Positions 28,082-36,988 are shown, counted from the stretch's first letter. The stretch is 64,000 nucleotides of DNA from Cylindrospermum stagnale PCC 7417 (GCF_000317535.1 NC_019757.1:1463001-1527000); one strand, 5' to 3'. The notes: generated by a model from the sequence alone, not told the origin. Program-made: numbers and translations.

Positions 28082-29440
28082 GTGGGAAACAAAATACAAT
28101 TGATAGATAGACTGCGACTAGGTTTGGCGGTGTCAGTGGCGAAAAGCGTCACGTTTTTAGTGCGATTTCTTCGACGGGCTGCGCCTATGCTACATTTGGG
28201 AGCCGGTAGTGTATTACCAGGCTCGATTGCCCGTCGCATTGAACCCCGAATTTTAGAATTATTGAGTCAGCAAGTCAAAAACGGGGTAATTTTGATTGCT
28301 GGTACTAATGGCAAAACTACCACATCGCTGCTGTTATGCACGATGTTGGAAAACAAAGGATACCGCATCGCCCATAATTCTACAGGTGCAAATCTGGAAA
28401 ATGGCTTGATGACAGCGTTGATTGAACACGCTAACTTGCTGGGCACGCTGGATGTAGATTATGCCATTTTGGAAGTTGACGAGAATATTGTACCCAAGGT
28501 ATTAAAACCGCTGCAACCGCGCATCATCCTTTGTTTAAACTTGTTCCGTGACCAACTTGACAGGTACGGGGAAGTAGACAGCATTAGCAAACGTTGGACA
28601 AAGGTTATCGCTACCTTACCACCAGAAACTGTGGTTATCCCCAATGCTGATGACCCGACTTTATCACTTCTCGGTCAGCAGTTACCCCAACGGGTGTTAT
28701 TTTTTGGCTTGAATGAACCAGAAAATTATCTAGAAGCAATACCTCACGCTGTTGATTCTATCTACTGTCCTAAGTGTGGACATTCTCTAGATTACAAAGG
28801 TGTTTATTTATCTCATTTGGGAGATTTCACTTGTCCTAGTTGTGGTTTTACGAAGAGTAAACCGACTTTGGAAAGTAGGGAATGGTCGCAAATTCTTGTT
28901 GGTTTGTACAACAAATATAACACTCTAGCCGCCGCAACAGCCGCCCAGGAGTTGGGAGTTGATGAAACGACAATCAGAGATACAATTAACAATTTTCAAG
29001 CTGCTTTTGGTCGGGCGGAAGATTTAACAATTGACGGTAAACGGGTACGAATTCTGTTATCAAAAAATCCCGTAGGGACGAATGAAACTATTCGCGTTGT
29101 CACTCAAAGCACTGATAAAACTACATTGCTAGTCTTAAATGATCGCACTCCCGATGGTACAGATGTATCATGGATTTGGGATGTAGACACAGAAAAACTG
29201 GTCGAACGGGGTGGGACTTTGGTTGTAAGTGGCGATCGCGTTTATGATCTGGCCTTACGTCTGCGTTATAGCCAGAAATCTGTTGAGAGTCCAGTTAACT
29301 TGATTGTAGAAGAAGATTTGCGTTGTGCGATCGCCACCGCCTTAGAGCATACACCAGCAAATCAAACTTTACACATCCTACCCACCTATTCAGCCATGCT
29401 AGAAGTGCGGGAAGTCTTGACTGGTCGGAAAATTTTGTAA
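28082..29440 (+). CDS. murT: Mur ligase family protein, lipid II isoglutaminyl synthase subunit MurT
   Basis: 452 residues. MurT activates the D-Glu alpha-carboxyl of lipid II for amidation by ammonia from GatD. The ATP loop is IAGTNGKTTTS (~residue 72). The central Mur ligase domain contains LFRDQLDRYGEV, a four-Cys zinc ribbon typical of MurT (CPKCGHS and CPSCGFT near 225-260) and the C-terminal domain DUF1727 (RVYDLALRLRY). The start is a GTG at 28082 after a leader with a weak ribosome-binding site, so the N-terminus is uncertain. Its partner gatD is in the window (31887-32702) but separated by three genes. D-Glu amidation is best known in Gram-positives, so the target in this organism is inferred. 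Confidence 0.9.
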   Translation: MGNKIQLIDRLRLGLAVSVAKSVTFLVRFLRRAAPMLHLGAGSVLPGSIARRIEPRILELLSQQVKNGVILIAGTNGKTTTSLLLCTMLENKGYRIAHNSTGANLENGLMTALIEHANLLGTLDVDYAILEVDENIVPKVLKPLQPRIILCLNLFRDQLDRYGEVDSISKRWTKVIATLPPETVVIPNADDPTLSLLGQQLPQRVLFFGLNEPENYLEAIPHAVDSIYCPKCGHSLDYKGVYLSHLGDFTCPSCGFTKSKPTLESREWSQILVGLYNKYNTLAAATAAQELGVDETTIRDTINNFQAAFGRAEDLTIDGKRVRILLSKNPVGTNETIRVVTQSTDKTTLLVLNDRTPDGTDVSWIWDVDTEKLVERGGTLVVSGDRVYDLALRLRYSQKSVESPVNLIVEEDLRCAIATALEHTPANQTLHILPTYSAMLEVREVLTGRKIL

Positions 29441-29444
29441 GAGG

Positions 29445-30089
29445 ATGTTTGGAAAGCGTAAAATGTCATGTTGTTCGCATAGCGTAGCTATGGCTGTGTT
29501 CAGCATGACATTTTTACTTTTCAGATATCTTTACAAGAAGAAAAGTGAGGTAGAAATTCCTACAAGCTATAAAGGGGAATTTGCAGGCTTACAAGCGCGT
29601 CAAGACTATCGCGTGATTAATCTTTGGGAAGTTGATGTAGAAATAGCTTTTAATCAACCAATTCCCTTATTGCTGCCTTTTGTACCCATCCTCAAAGGTG
29701 GTGCAGAAACTTCGACGGTGCAACGAGCATTGCAAATTCTCCGCGCTGATGAGAAATTGAGCCAGTTAGAAACGGTTATGGCTTTTTTTGCTACGTTTGT
29801 ATTAGATAGTGCTTTAGTACAGCAAATCATGAGGTGGGATATGGCAGTATTACGCGAGTCTCCCTGGTATCAACAGATTTTGATAGAAGGAGAAAAACGA
29901 GGCATACTATCAAGTATCGAACTAAGTTTAGAAATAAAATTTGGCAGTGACGGTTTACAACTGATGCCCGAAATCTCTCAAATTACTGATTTAGAGCAAT
30001 TAAAGACAATTCAGCGAGGTATCCTCACTATAAATTATCTTGATGAATTGCGGGAACTCCTTCAGAGAATTAAAACTTACACAAGTTAG
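29445..30089 (+). pseudogene. C-terminal remnant of an Rpn-type (PD-(D/E)XK nuclease/transposase-like) protein
   Basis: The ORF of 214 codons matches, from about residue 30 on, the C-terminal half of cyanobacterial Rpn-type proteins: DYRVINLWEVDVEIAFNQPI, LLPFVPILKGG, AVLRESPWYQQILIEGEKRG. The nuclease N-terminal half (PD-(D/E)XK core) is missing. The apparent first 25 codons are supplied by a palindromic repeat (29461-29513: AAATGTCATG ... CATGACATTT). It starts 4 bp after murT, so it could still be co-translated, but it is probably non-functional. Confidence 0.65.
29461..29513. repeat. Palindromic repeat inserted at the head of the Rpn remnant
   Basis: Perfect 10-bp arms AAATGTCATG/CATGACATTT enclose an inner palindrome around GCATAGCGTAGCTATGGC, itself a common Nostoc repeat word. 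It lies between murT and the Rpn-derived sequence and is read as the first codons of the truncated ORF. Confidence 0.65.
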
Positions 30090-30155
30090 ATAAATCATCA
30101 GGTATTGCAAGCAAATAGCGTAAGTGTAGATTTCAACCTATTAGCAAGTTGAAAA

Positions 30156-30210
30156 AACCCCTAATATATTAGAGTTGCTACACTCCAATCAAATATCAGG
30201 GGTTATTTGT
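30156..30210. terminator. Putative bidirectional terminator
   Basis: AACCCCT at 30156-30162 pairs with AGGGGTT at 30198-30204, extended by ATAT/ATAT-rich sequence. It is preceded by A-run (minus-strand T-run) and followed by TATTTGTT. It lies between the plus-strand Rpn remnant and the convergent minus-strand gene at 30243. Confidence 0.5.
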
Positions 30211-30242
30211 TCTGCGTTTGCTTAGTTAGGATTATCTTGAAT

Positions 30243-31028
30243 TTAAACTAAATAGCTGGTATTAGGCACAATGGGAAAGAAAGCATACTCATACCAAGCA
30301 GTCCAGATGAAACTTCTAATCCAGCGTTGACGCTTTTCGGGACTGTATTCATATTCAAATACTCCCTCAGAGATATCAATAGAAGAAAGATGAGAATTAC
30401 AACCGCAACCATGTTGATAGGTAAAGCCGTATTTAGAGGCTATACTTTGTACCTTCATTTGGATAGCGAAGACTTTTCCCGCGTGTAGCACAGCATCCCA
30501 AGAACGCTTATGTGCTATATCCCGCTTGTCAAAGCGTAAAGCGCGTTCTTCAAAAACATGATCTCGGTAAATTGGTGCTAGATGCACATGATAGAAGCTA
30601 GCAGGCATTTCATAGCCAAACTCATCAAAAAGTTCTATCCCAATGCGAGCAACTTTGACTTCATTAGCATATTCTGCACCCTTTGACTCAACATCTTGAA
30701 GAATTTTTGCAAAATTCGGATAGCTATCAATCATCAAGTCATGACCGTAAAAGTCCAGAGCTTCATAAGCTAGTTTTCCGAATAGCTGGGAGAATGCCGG
30801 TTTGAGGCGAGCTAGCTCTGGGCGATCGCTAAATAAGTCTACATCACCGTGCTCCAACTTGTATTGGAACAACTGCGCCATTTCAATATAACTCTGTGGA
30901 TTATCGAGTCCTATATTCGCCACTCCTGTTGCAATATCTTGCCACACAAGAGGTAGTTGAGAAACTGGAACCGCATTCTCCGAAGCAATTACTGCAATAT
31001 TGGGAGCTTCAATCAGCTGCATATACAA
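30243..31028 (-). CDS. Hypothetical protein with C-terminal Cys/His motif
   Basis: 261 residues, soluble, no recognised family. The N-terminal half is helical (LPLVWQDIATGVANIGLDNP, YIEMAQLFQYKLEHGDVDLF). The central part has FYHVHLAPIYRDHVFEERAL, rich in His and acidic residues. Near residue 215 lies HGCGCNSHL, a compact possible metal site, followed by aromatic-rich IRSFIWTAWYEYAFFPIVPN. A ParE-like or nuclease-like fold is conceivable, but I see no decisive motif. Divergent from dinB with ~325 bp between them; expression probably independent. Confidence 0.6.
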   Translation of the reverse strand: MYMQLIEAPNIAVIASENAVPVSQLPLVWQDIATGVANIGLDNPQSYIEMAQLFQYKLEHGDVDLFSDRPELARLKPAFSQLFGKLAYEALDFYGHDLMIDSYPNFAKILQDVESKGAEYANEVKVARIGIELFDEFGYEMPASFYHVHLAPIYRDHVFEERALRFDKRDIAHKRSWDAVLHAGKVFAIQMKVQSIASKYGFTYQHGCGCNSHLSSIDISEGVFEYEYSPEKRQRWIRSFIWTAWYEYAFFPIVPNTSYLV

Positions 31029-31353
31029 TTCTCCATTAAGATTTTAGTTCAGAAATTTACCGACAGCACAGACTTTAAAATATTAGTCTTTGAAAAATTA
31101 CTAAGCATTTGGAAAAGTATCGCGAATTTTTTCCAGATGAACTTCTGTTTGGTAAGCCAAAGTAGCAGTTTTGCAATCCATAAAATTATTGATCTGGTTG
31201 TGAAGTGAAATTGTTGCCCTCTGTACCCTAAACAGAAATAATTTAACTAATAACCAGATTTCTGGCTAAATTTCTCGTTAGCTATTTTGTGATTATCGTG
31301 ACAATGATACCAAAAAACTGTTACATAAAATACGAAATCATCAAATCAGCTAT
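31029..31353. promoter_or_regulatory. Divergent intergenic region upstream of dinB-like gene
   Basis: 325 bp between two divergent genes; I see no RNA gene, repeat or credible ORF in it. Confidence 0.35.
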
Positions 31354-31845
31354 ATGCCCATTCAACATTTTCAGATGCTCGCACGTTACAATTCTCTAGC
31401 AAATCGGCGGTTATATGAAGTTTGCACGCTGCTAACCGATGCAGAACGGAAGCAGACCCGACCGGCATTTTTCAAAAGTATTCACGGGACACTGAATCAT
31501 ATAATGGTAGGCGATCGCATTTGGATGGGACGCTTTGCAGGTGAAGAGATTTCATCCACAGGACTTGATGCTATTCTCTATGATGATTTTGATCAGCTAC
31601 GTACAGCGCGTGTATTAGAAGATGAGCGCATCGAAGGATTTATTGCTGGTTTAGAAGCTGAATTCTTGGTGGGAACGATTACTTACGAAAATGTCAAGGG
31701 TACGATTTATACCGACCCGATTAACTTGTTGGTGGCTCACTTTTTTAACCACCAAACCCACCACCGAGGACAAATTCACGATATGCTGTCCCAAACGGAA
31801 ATTGACCCACCAGTGTTGGATCTGCACCGGATTCTCCGAGCATAA
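31354..31845 (+). CDS. DinB-family (four-helix, metal-dependent) protein
   Basis: 163 residues with the DinB/YfiT four-helix bundle. MPIQHFQMLARYNSLANRRL is the typical first helix. The three metal-binding His are expected in SIHGTLNHIM (near residue 49) and NHQTHHRGQI (near 130), both present. DinB-like enzymes are thiol transferases or hydrolases using bacillithiol, mycothiol or similar cofactors in some bacteria; the substrate here is unknown. It is followed 41 bp later by gatD on the same strand and may share its transcript. Confidence 0.9.
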   Translation: MPIQHFQMLARYNSLANRRLYEVCTLLTDAERKQTRPAFFKSIHGTLNHIMVGDRIWMGRFAGEEISSTGLDAILYDDFDQLRTARVLEDERIEGFIAGLEAEFLVGTITYENVKGTIYTDPINLLVAHFFNHQTHHRGQIHDMLSQTEIDPPVLDLHRILRA

Positions 31846-31886
31846 GGAGAAAAAATTATGAGTTATACGGTTATGGGTAAAAAGTT

Positions 31887-32702
31887 ATGAATTCTCCACA
31901 GTTGGAAATCACAATTGGTTGGCTATACCCGACGCTAATGAGTACCTATGGCGATCGCGGAAATGTGATTACTATAGAACGTCGCGCTCAGTGGCGGGGG
32001 TATAATGTGCAGGTGTTACCTCTCGATCAAAACTCCACAGCAGAGGATATTAAGTCTGTAGATGTGATTGTTGGTGGTGGTGCACAAGATCGTCAGCAAG
32101 AGATCGTCATGCGGGATTTGCAGGGTGCGAAAGCTGACGCCATGCGCGAGAAAATCGAAAATGGGACGCCGGGAGTCTTTACCTGTGGTTCTCCCCAATT
32201 GCTAGGACATTATTACGAACCGGGATTAGGACAGCGAATCGACGGTTTGGGAATTCTGGATTTAGTTTCTGTCCATCCTGGTGAAAATACTAAGCGCTGC
32301 ATTGGTAACTTGGTAATTGAAGTTACAGCTTCTCGGTTGGCGCAGGACTTAAAAGAGATGACGGGAACTACACCCTATTTGGTGGGGTTTGAAAATCACG
32401 GTGGACGGACAAAGCTAGGAAAGGTGGAAGCTTTGGGGCGTGTGGTCTATGGTTTGGGGAATAATGGTGAGGATGGGACAGAGGGTGCATTTTATCAAAA
32501 TGCGATCGCCACTTATTCCCACGGGCCATTGTTACCAAAAAATCCTTTTGTCGCTGACTGGTTGATTCAAACAGCCTTGCGGCTAAAGTATCAGCAGCCA
32601 ATTACCCTAGAAGCGTTGGATGATAAATTAGCAATCCAAGCGCGAGAAGCAATGCTAAAGCGGTTAAAGGTAAATTTACCCGCTACTACAGCTAAAGTTT
32701 AA
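31887..32702 (+). CDS. gatD: Type 1 glutamine amidotransferase GatD (lipid II isoglutaminyl synthase subunit)
   Basis: 271 residues, CobB/CobQ-like glutamine amidotransferase that supplies ammonia to MurT. The N-terminus has LEITIGWLYPTLMSTYGDRG, typical of GatD. The nucleophile Cys is in GVFTCGSPQLLGHYY (near 96) and the catalytic His in ATYSHGPLLPKNP (near 212). Its partner murT lies 2.4 kb upstream on the same strand; in Gram-positives the two genes usually adjoin. A hairpin repeat (TTCCCAGTC/GACTGGGAA, 32719-32739) lies just after the stop. Confidence 0.92.
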   Translation: MNSPQLEITIGWLYPTLMSTYGDRGNVITIERRAQWRGYNVQVLPLDQNSTAEDIKSVDVIVGGGAQDRQQEIVMRDLQGAKADAMREKIENGTPGVFTCGSPQLLGHYYEPGLGQRIDGLGILDLVSVHPGENTKRCIGNLVIEVTASRLAQDLKEMTGTTPYLVGFENHGGRTKLGKVEALGRVVYGLGNNGEDGTEGAFYQNAIATYSHGPLLPKNPFVADWLIQTALRLKYQQPITLEALDDKLAIQAREAMLKRLKVNLPATTAKV

Positions 32703-32718
32703 ATGTCTCATTTCCTCG

Positions 32719-32739
32719 TTCCCAGTCTCTGACTGGGAA
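32719..32739. repeat. Small hairpin repeat after gatD
   Basis: 9-bp arms TTCCCAGTC/GACTGGGAA with a TCT loop. This word family is dispersed in filamentous cyanobacteria. There is no T-run, so termination is uncertain. Confidence 0.6.
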
Positions 32740-32793
32740 TGCATTACATAAGGCTCCGCCTCCAATTCCCAACCAACAGAAAAATATCCTAAT

Positions 32794-33237
32794 TCACTTA
32801 TTAATTCTTTGCTTTGCGGCTGCTGATGGATACCTACCAACTTCTATCAATAATTGTCGCTCTAAAATCCGTTCATCGTTGTTGAAATCGAAAATACGTG
32901 CTGTGACTTCACCAATATCTGTAAGTGATTGAATTACAGCCTCATCAAGTCGAAAATGATCACCCCAAAAATCTCTCCGGGGGTTAAAAAATCTGACAAG
33001 TTCACCATTTCGCCAATTAATAGAACCTAAATCTGTACCTTTTTGCAAATTACAGAAAACACAAGCATAACAGAGATTATCTGCTGTTGTTGCTCCACCA
33101 TGTTTAACACTAATGATATGGTCAACTTGACAGCCAGATGATCTATCTTCTGCTGAAATTAAACAATATTCACAGATATTACCAGCACGTTCAGCAACTA
33201 AATGCCGTAGATCTACACTAATGTAAGAACGAGACAT
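32794..33237 (-). CDS. HNH endonuclease family protein
   Basis: 147 residues. The beta-beta-alpha metal fold is clear: ICEYCLISAEDRS (first CxxC), CQVDHIISVKHGGATTADNL (DH and H of HNH), CYACVFCNLQKGTDL (second CxxC and Lys). The C-terminal ~70 residues (NPRRDFWGDHFRLDEAVIQS, ILERQLLIEVGRYPSA) are shared by a large cyanobacterial subfamily. A partner gene (33239-33499) lies one base upstream on the same strand, so the two form a transcription unit. Probably a nicking or restriction-type nuclease whose biological target is unknown. Confidence 0.88.
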   Translation of the reverse strand: MSRSYISVDLRHLVAERAGNICEYCLISAEDRSSGCQVDHIISVKHGGATTADNLCYACVFCNLQKGTDLGSINWRNGELVRFFNPRRDFWGDHFRLDEAVIQSLTDIGEVTARIFDFNNDERILERQLLIEVGRYPSAAAKQRINK

Positions 33238-33238
33238 T

Positions 33239-33499
33239 TTATTTACCCTCAGCGTTACTGTACTTATGAGCCTTAGCTTTGGCTAGAGTCATAATATGTT
33301 CTAGAGTTAGAAAAAAGTCTAATTCCTGTTTTTCATCTTTCGTCAATTCATTATTTTTAGCAGCGTAAATTAAATCCTCTAAACGTTCTTGCGCTGTCTC
33401 GGAAAGGTGAAACTTAATCACACTTTCGGGGGTTGTACCAGCAGCAATAAAATCTATGATTTCGTCGTAGACTTTGGTAGTTGTGACAGATATATTCAT
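33239..33499 (-). CDS. Small partner protein of the HNH nuclease
   Basis: 86 residues, acidic and helical: MNISVTTTKVYDEIIDFIAA, GTTPESVIKFHLSETAQERL, EDLIYAAKNNELTKDEKQEL. No known domain. It ends one base before the HNH ORF, so translation is probably coupled. The order (small acidic protein then nuclease) resembles an antitoxin-toxin or immunity-nuclease pair, but this is inference. Related pairs appear to be common in filamentous cyanobacteria. Confidence 0.75.
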   Translation of the reverse strand: MNISVTTTKVYDEIIDFIAAGTTPESVIKFHLSETAQERLEDLIYAAKNNELTKDEKQELDFFLTLEHIMTLAKAKAHKYSNAEGK

Positions 33500-34171
33500 G
33501 ACGCTATCCTTCTAGATGAGAATTTTCGCACTTTTACAAAACTTTTACAATTATTTATCCGCTTCGGAACACTACAAAAGGCTTTGAAATAGTTCCGAGA
33601 TATTCATACTTTTTTATTATTTTATCGCTTTGCAGATTGTCGCGTTTATCGACGAAAGACATCTCTCCAACACAGCTAACGTGTACATACATCTCTATAC
33701 AAAACCAAAATCGTCATAGCTCCCCCTAAATCCACGCCAGTCGCTCATGGGGGAGACCCCCAAGACCGCGCTGGCTCCCCTTAACAAGGGGGACTTTAAG
33801 AGTCTCTTGCCCCCCTTTTTAAGGGGGGTTGGGGGGATCTACACCGTGTTGGGAAACTCTAGAAAACTTGTGTGTCCACGGTAGCTTTCCAAGGAGGGTT
33901 GGGGGGATCTACACAGTGTGAGGCAACTCTAAAAGCCTTATGTGTACACGGTAGCCGACACAGAGTGAAGCTTTGAAACTGCCCCTGAAAGTGACGGGAA
34001 GGGGATAGGAGGGTGAGATTTGCCAAAAACCGATGAAATGGTGCTGAATTCAACCGAAAAGCAATATAATTTACACTGAGAATTGCGTAAAACTCGTTAA
34101 CGCAGGTGTAGATATTTCTAGAAACCTGGTTTCTATCAGCGGGCGTTTTCTTTTAGCGGTAAGGCAGCAGC
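33500..34171. repeat. Repeat-rich intergenic region with a 70-bp tandem duplication
   Basis: About 670 bp between divergent genes. C/G-rich repeats occupy 33720-33840. Two imperfect 70-bp units follow, at 33821-33890 and 33891-33960, both beginning AAGGrGGGTTGGGGGGATCT and containing CACGGTAGC near the end. The right part (34020-34170) should hold the promoter of the LRR-Roc-COR gene, with a GGTAAGG ribosome-binding-like site before its ATG. No RNA gene was recognised. Confidence 0.55.
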
Positions 34172-36988
34172 ATGGCAACCACACCTCAAAGTGTTCTAGC
34201 AAAAATCCGAGAAGCGAAAGAGAAACGGCTGATTAAATTAGATTTAAGAAATGATTGGGGGACTCCAGACAAAGATAAATTAACAGAAATTCCTGCTGAG
34301 GTGTTTGCACTGACTTGGTTGGAGGAACTGGATTTAAGCCGCAACGAAATGACAACGCTGCCTGATGCGATCGCCAAACTGCAAAATCTCTCCACTCTGT
34401 ATTTAAGCCACAACGGAATCACAACGCTGCCAGATGCGATCGCCCAACTGCAAAATCTCAACTCTCTGGATTTAAGCTACAACGGAATCACAACGCTGCC
34501 AGATGCGATCGCCAAACTGCATAATCTCACCACACTGAATTTAAGCGTCAACAAAATCACAACGCTGCCAGATGCGATCGCCAAACTGCATAATCTCACC
34601 ACACTGAATTTAAGCGTTAACAGAATCAGAACGCTGCCAGATGCGATCGCCAAACTGCATAATCTCACCTCTCTAAATTTAAACGGCAACCGAATCACAA
34701 CGCTGCCAGATGCGATCGCCAAACTGCATAATCTCACCTCTCTGGATTTAAGCGGCAACCGAATCACAACGCTGCCTGATGCGATCGCCAAATTGCATAA
34801 TCTCACCTCTCTGAGTTTATGGAACAACGGAATCACAACGCTGCCTGATGCGATCGCCAAACTGCATAATCTCACCTCTCTGGATTTAAGCGGCAACCGA
34901 ATCACAACGCTGCCTGATGCGATCGCTAAACTGCAAAATCTCTCCACTCTAGATTTAAGAGGCAACGAAATCACAACGCTGCCAGATGCGATCGCCCAAC
35001 TGCATAATCTCACCTCTCTGGATTTACGCCGCAACCCTATTGAAAAACCACCGCTAGAAGTCGTTAAAAAAGGTATTGAGGCAATTAGGGATTATTTCCG
35101 CCAACTGGAAGCAGAGGGAACAGACTATCTGTATGAGGCAAAGTTGCTGATTATCGGTGAAGGGGGTGCAGGGAAAACCACTTTAGCAAAGAAAATTGAA
35201 AACGAAAATTATCAACTGCAAGATGAGGACTCGACCAAGGGTATTGAGGTGATACCGTGGCATTTCACAGCAGATGGGCGAGATTTTCAGGTTAATCTCT
35301 GGGACTTTGGCGGACAAGAAATTTACCACGCCACCCACCAATTTTTTCTCACTAAGCGTTCCCTCTATATTTTAGTAGCAGATACCCGCAAGGAAGACAC
35401 AGATTTTCACTATTGGTTAAATGTGGTAGAATTATTAACTGATAACAGTCCCTTGTTAATTATCAAAAACGAGAAGCAAGACCGCCACAGAGAAATCAAT
35501 GAACCACAATTACGGGGACGATTTAATAACTTAAAAGAAACCTTAGCAACTAACTTTGATACTAAGCGAGGTTTGCCGGAACTGTTGAAACTAATCCAAC
35601 ATCAAATCACTTCTTTACCTCATATTGGTATACCACTCCCCAAAACTTGGGTAAAAGTCCGGGAAGCTTTGGAGAACGATTCACGCAACTACATCAGATT
35701 GGCAGAATATTTGCAAATCTGCCAGACAAATGGCTTTACTTTACTAAAAAACAAGTTGCAGTTAAGTAGCTATTTGCACGATTTAGGCGTGTGCTTGCAC
35801 TTCCAAGATGACCCGATTTTAAATAATATCGTCATTCTCAAACCTAAGTGGGGTACTGAGGCAGTTTACAGAGTTTTAGACGATAAACAAGTTATTAACA
35901 ATTCGGGAAAATTCACATGGAAAGACTTGCAAAATATCTGGCATGAAGAACAATATGCCACAAAGCGAGGCGAACTTCTACAATTAATGATCAATTTCAA
36001 GCTGTGTTATGAAATTCCCCACAGCCCCAAAACTTATATCGCACCGCAACTGTTAACTGAAAAACAGCCTAAATATCATTGGAATGAAAGCGAAAATCTC
36101 ATCCTACGCTACACTTACGACTTCATGCCCAAAGGTATTGTTACTCAGTTCATAGTTGCTATACATGAGTTTATTGATGAACAAAAATATGTCTGGAAAA
36201 GTGGAGTTATTCTCAGCAAGGATGCGACAAAGGCAGAAATAATTGAATTTTACGACCAGCGAGAAATTAAAATTCGGGTTGCAGGTAGTCACAAAAAAGA
36301 TTTATTGACAATAGTAACTTACGAACTTGATAAAATTCATAACGCCTACAAGAAACTGAAGTACAACAAGTTAATTCCCTGTAATTGCGACACCTGCAAA
36401 GGCAGTCAAAAGCCACATTTTTATAAATTTGAAAGCTTAAAAAAACGTATTTCAGACAAACGATCCCAGGTAGAATGCGACGTTAGTTATCAAATGGTTA
36501 ATGTCTTGGATTTGATTGATGATGTAATAGATAGAGGTAGAGATAATTTATTTACAGAGAGGGAAGACTTTAAAATTAACCAGATGCCGAATATATCTGT
36601 TAATGTAACTCAAGTTCAAGAGCAAAAAAATCAAATTCATCAAAAGCGAAATAATAATATGTCAACCTATAATCAATATGGTTCTGGAGATAATGTTGCT
36701 GGTGATAAAGTCATGGGTGACAAAATCGGCACTCAAATCAACAATTCCCAAAACTTGGCACAAGCTGCAAAAGATATTAAAGAACTCCTTGATCAACTTT
36801 CACAGAAATATTCAAATAATGGGATTGTTGGTGCAAGAGCAATTGAGGAAATTGAAAGTAAGCCAACTCTAAAAGCTCGCGTTGTTAATGCGATCAAAGA
36901 AGCAGGAACAGAAGCTTTTGAAAAAGCTGTTGATCATCCTGCTGTTAGTATTGTGATAGCAGCTACAAAGGGTTTTATCGACGGTTGA
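34172..36988 (+). CDS. LRR-Roc-COR (ROCO family) GTPase-like protein
   Basis: 938 residues. Eleven 23-residue leucine-rich repeats (about 35-290; ten begin TLPDAIAKL or similar), then a Roc GTPase: P-loop LLIIGEGGAGKTTLAKK (~325), G3 LWDFGGQEIYH, G4-like KNEKQDR. A COR dimerisation region follows (~500-770; WGTEAVYRVLDDKQVINNSG). The C-terminal ~110 residues carry the repeated GDN/GDK motif (YGSGDNVAGDKVMGDKIG) common to cyanobacterial signalling and conflict proteins, then an amphipathic helical tail. Each of the ten near-identical repeats includes the HIP1 octamer, giving a 69-bp DNA periodicity. Function unknown; bacterial ROCO proteins cycle between nucleotide-dependent monomer and dimer states (family knowledge). 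Confidence 0.9.
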   Translation: MATTPQSVLAKIREAKEKRLIKLDLRNDWGTPDKDKLTEIPAEVFALTWLEELDLSRNEMTTLPDAIAKLQNLSTLYLSHNGITTLPDAIAQLQNLNSLDLSYNGITTLPDAIAKLHNLTTLNLSVNKITTLPDAIAKLHNLTTLNLSVNRIRTLPDAIAKLHNLTSLNLNGNRITTLPDAIAKLHNLTSLDLSGNRITTLPDAIAKLHNLTSLSLWNNGITTLPDAIAKLHNLTSLDLSGNRITTLPDAIAKLQNLSTLDLRGNEITTLPDAIAQLHNLTSLDLRRNPIEKPPLEVVKKGIEAIRDYFRQLEAEGTDYLYEAKLLIIGEGGAGKTTLAKKIENENYQLQDEDSTKGIEVIPWHFTADGRDFQVNLWDFGGQEIYHATHQFFLTKRSLYILVADTRKEDTDFHYWLNVVELLTDNSPLLIIKNEKQDRHREINEPQLRGRFNNLKETLATNFDTKRGLPELLKLIQHQITSLPHIGIPLPKTWVKVREALENDSRNYIRLAEYLQICQTNGFTLLKNKLQLSSYLHDLGVCLHFQDDPILNNIVILKPKWGTEAVYRVLDDKQVINNSGKFTWKDLQNIWHEEQYATKRGELLQLMINFKLCYEIPHSPKTYIAPQLLTEKQPKYHWNESENLILRYTYDFMPKGIVTQFIVAIHEFIDEQKYVWKSGVILSKDATKAEIIEFYDQREIKIRVAGSHKKDLLTIVTYELDKIHNAYKKLKYNKLIPCNCDTCKGSQKPHFYKFESLKKRISDKRSQVECDVSYQMVNVLDLIDDVIDRGRDNLFTEREDFKINQMPNISVNVTQVQEQKNQIHQKRNNNMSTYNQYGSGDNVAGDKVMGDKIGTQINNSQNLAQAAKDIKELLDQLSQKYSNNGIVGARAIEEIESKPTLKARVVNAIKEAGTEAFEKAVDHPAVSIVIAATKGFIDG
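34350..35035 (+). repeat. Ten 69-bp tandem coding repeats, each with a HIP1 octamer
   Basis: The LRR segment of the ROCO gene repeats with a 69-bp period. Every unit contains GATGCGATCGCCAAACTG or a close variant, so GCGATCGC recurs ten times in phase. The antisense frames over it are open only because of this periodicity. Confidence 0.9.

Noticed and set aside
34186-35034. Minus-strand ORFs of 91 and 185 codons opposite the LRR region
   Set aside because: The repeated LCSLAIASGSVVI pattern is the antisense of the LRR units with HIP1, not a protein family.
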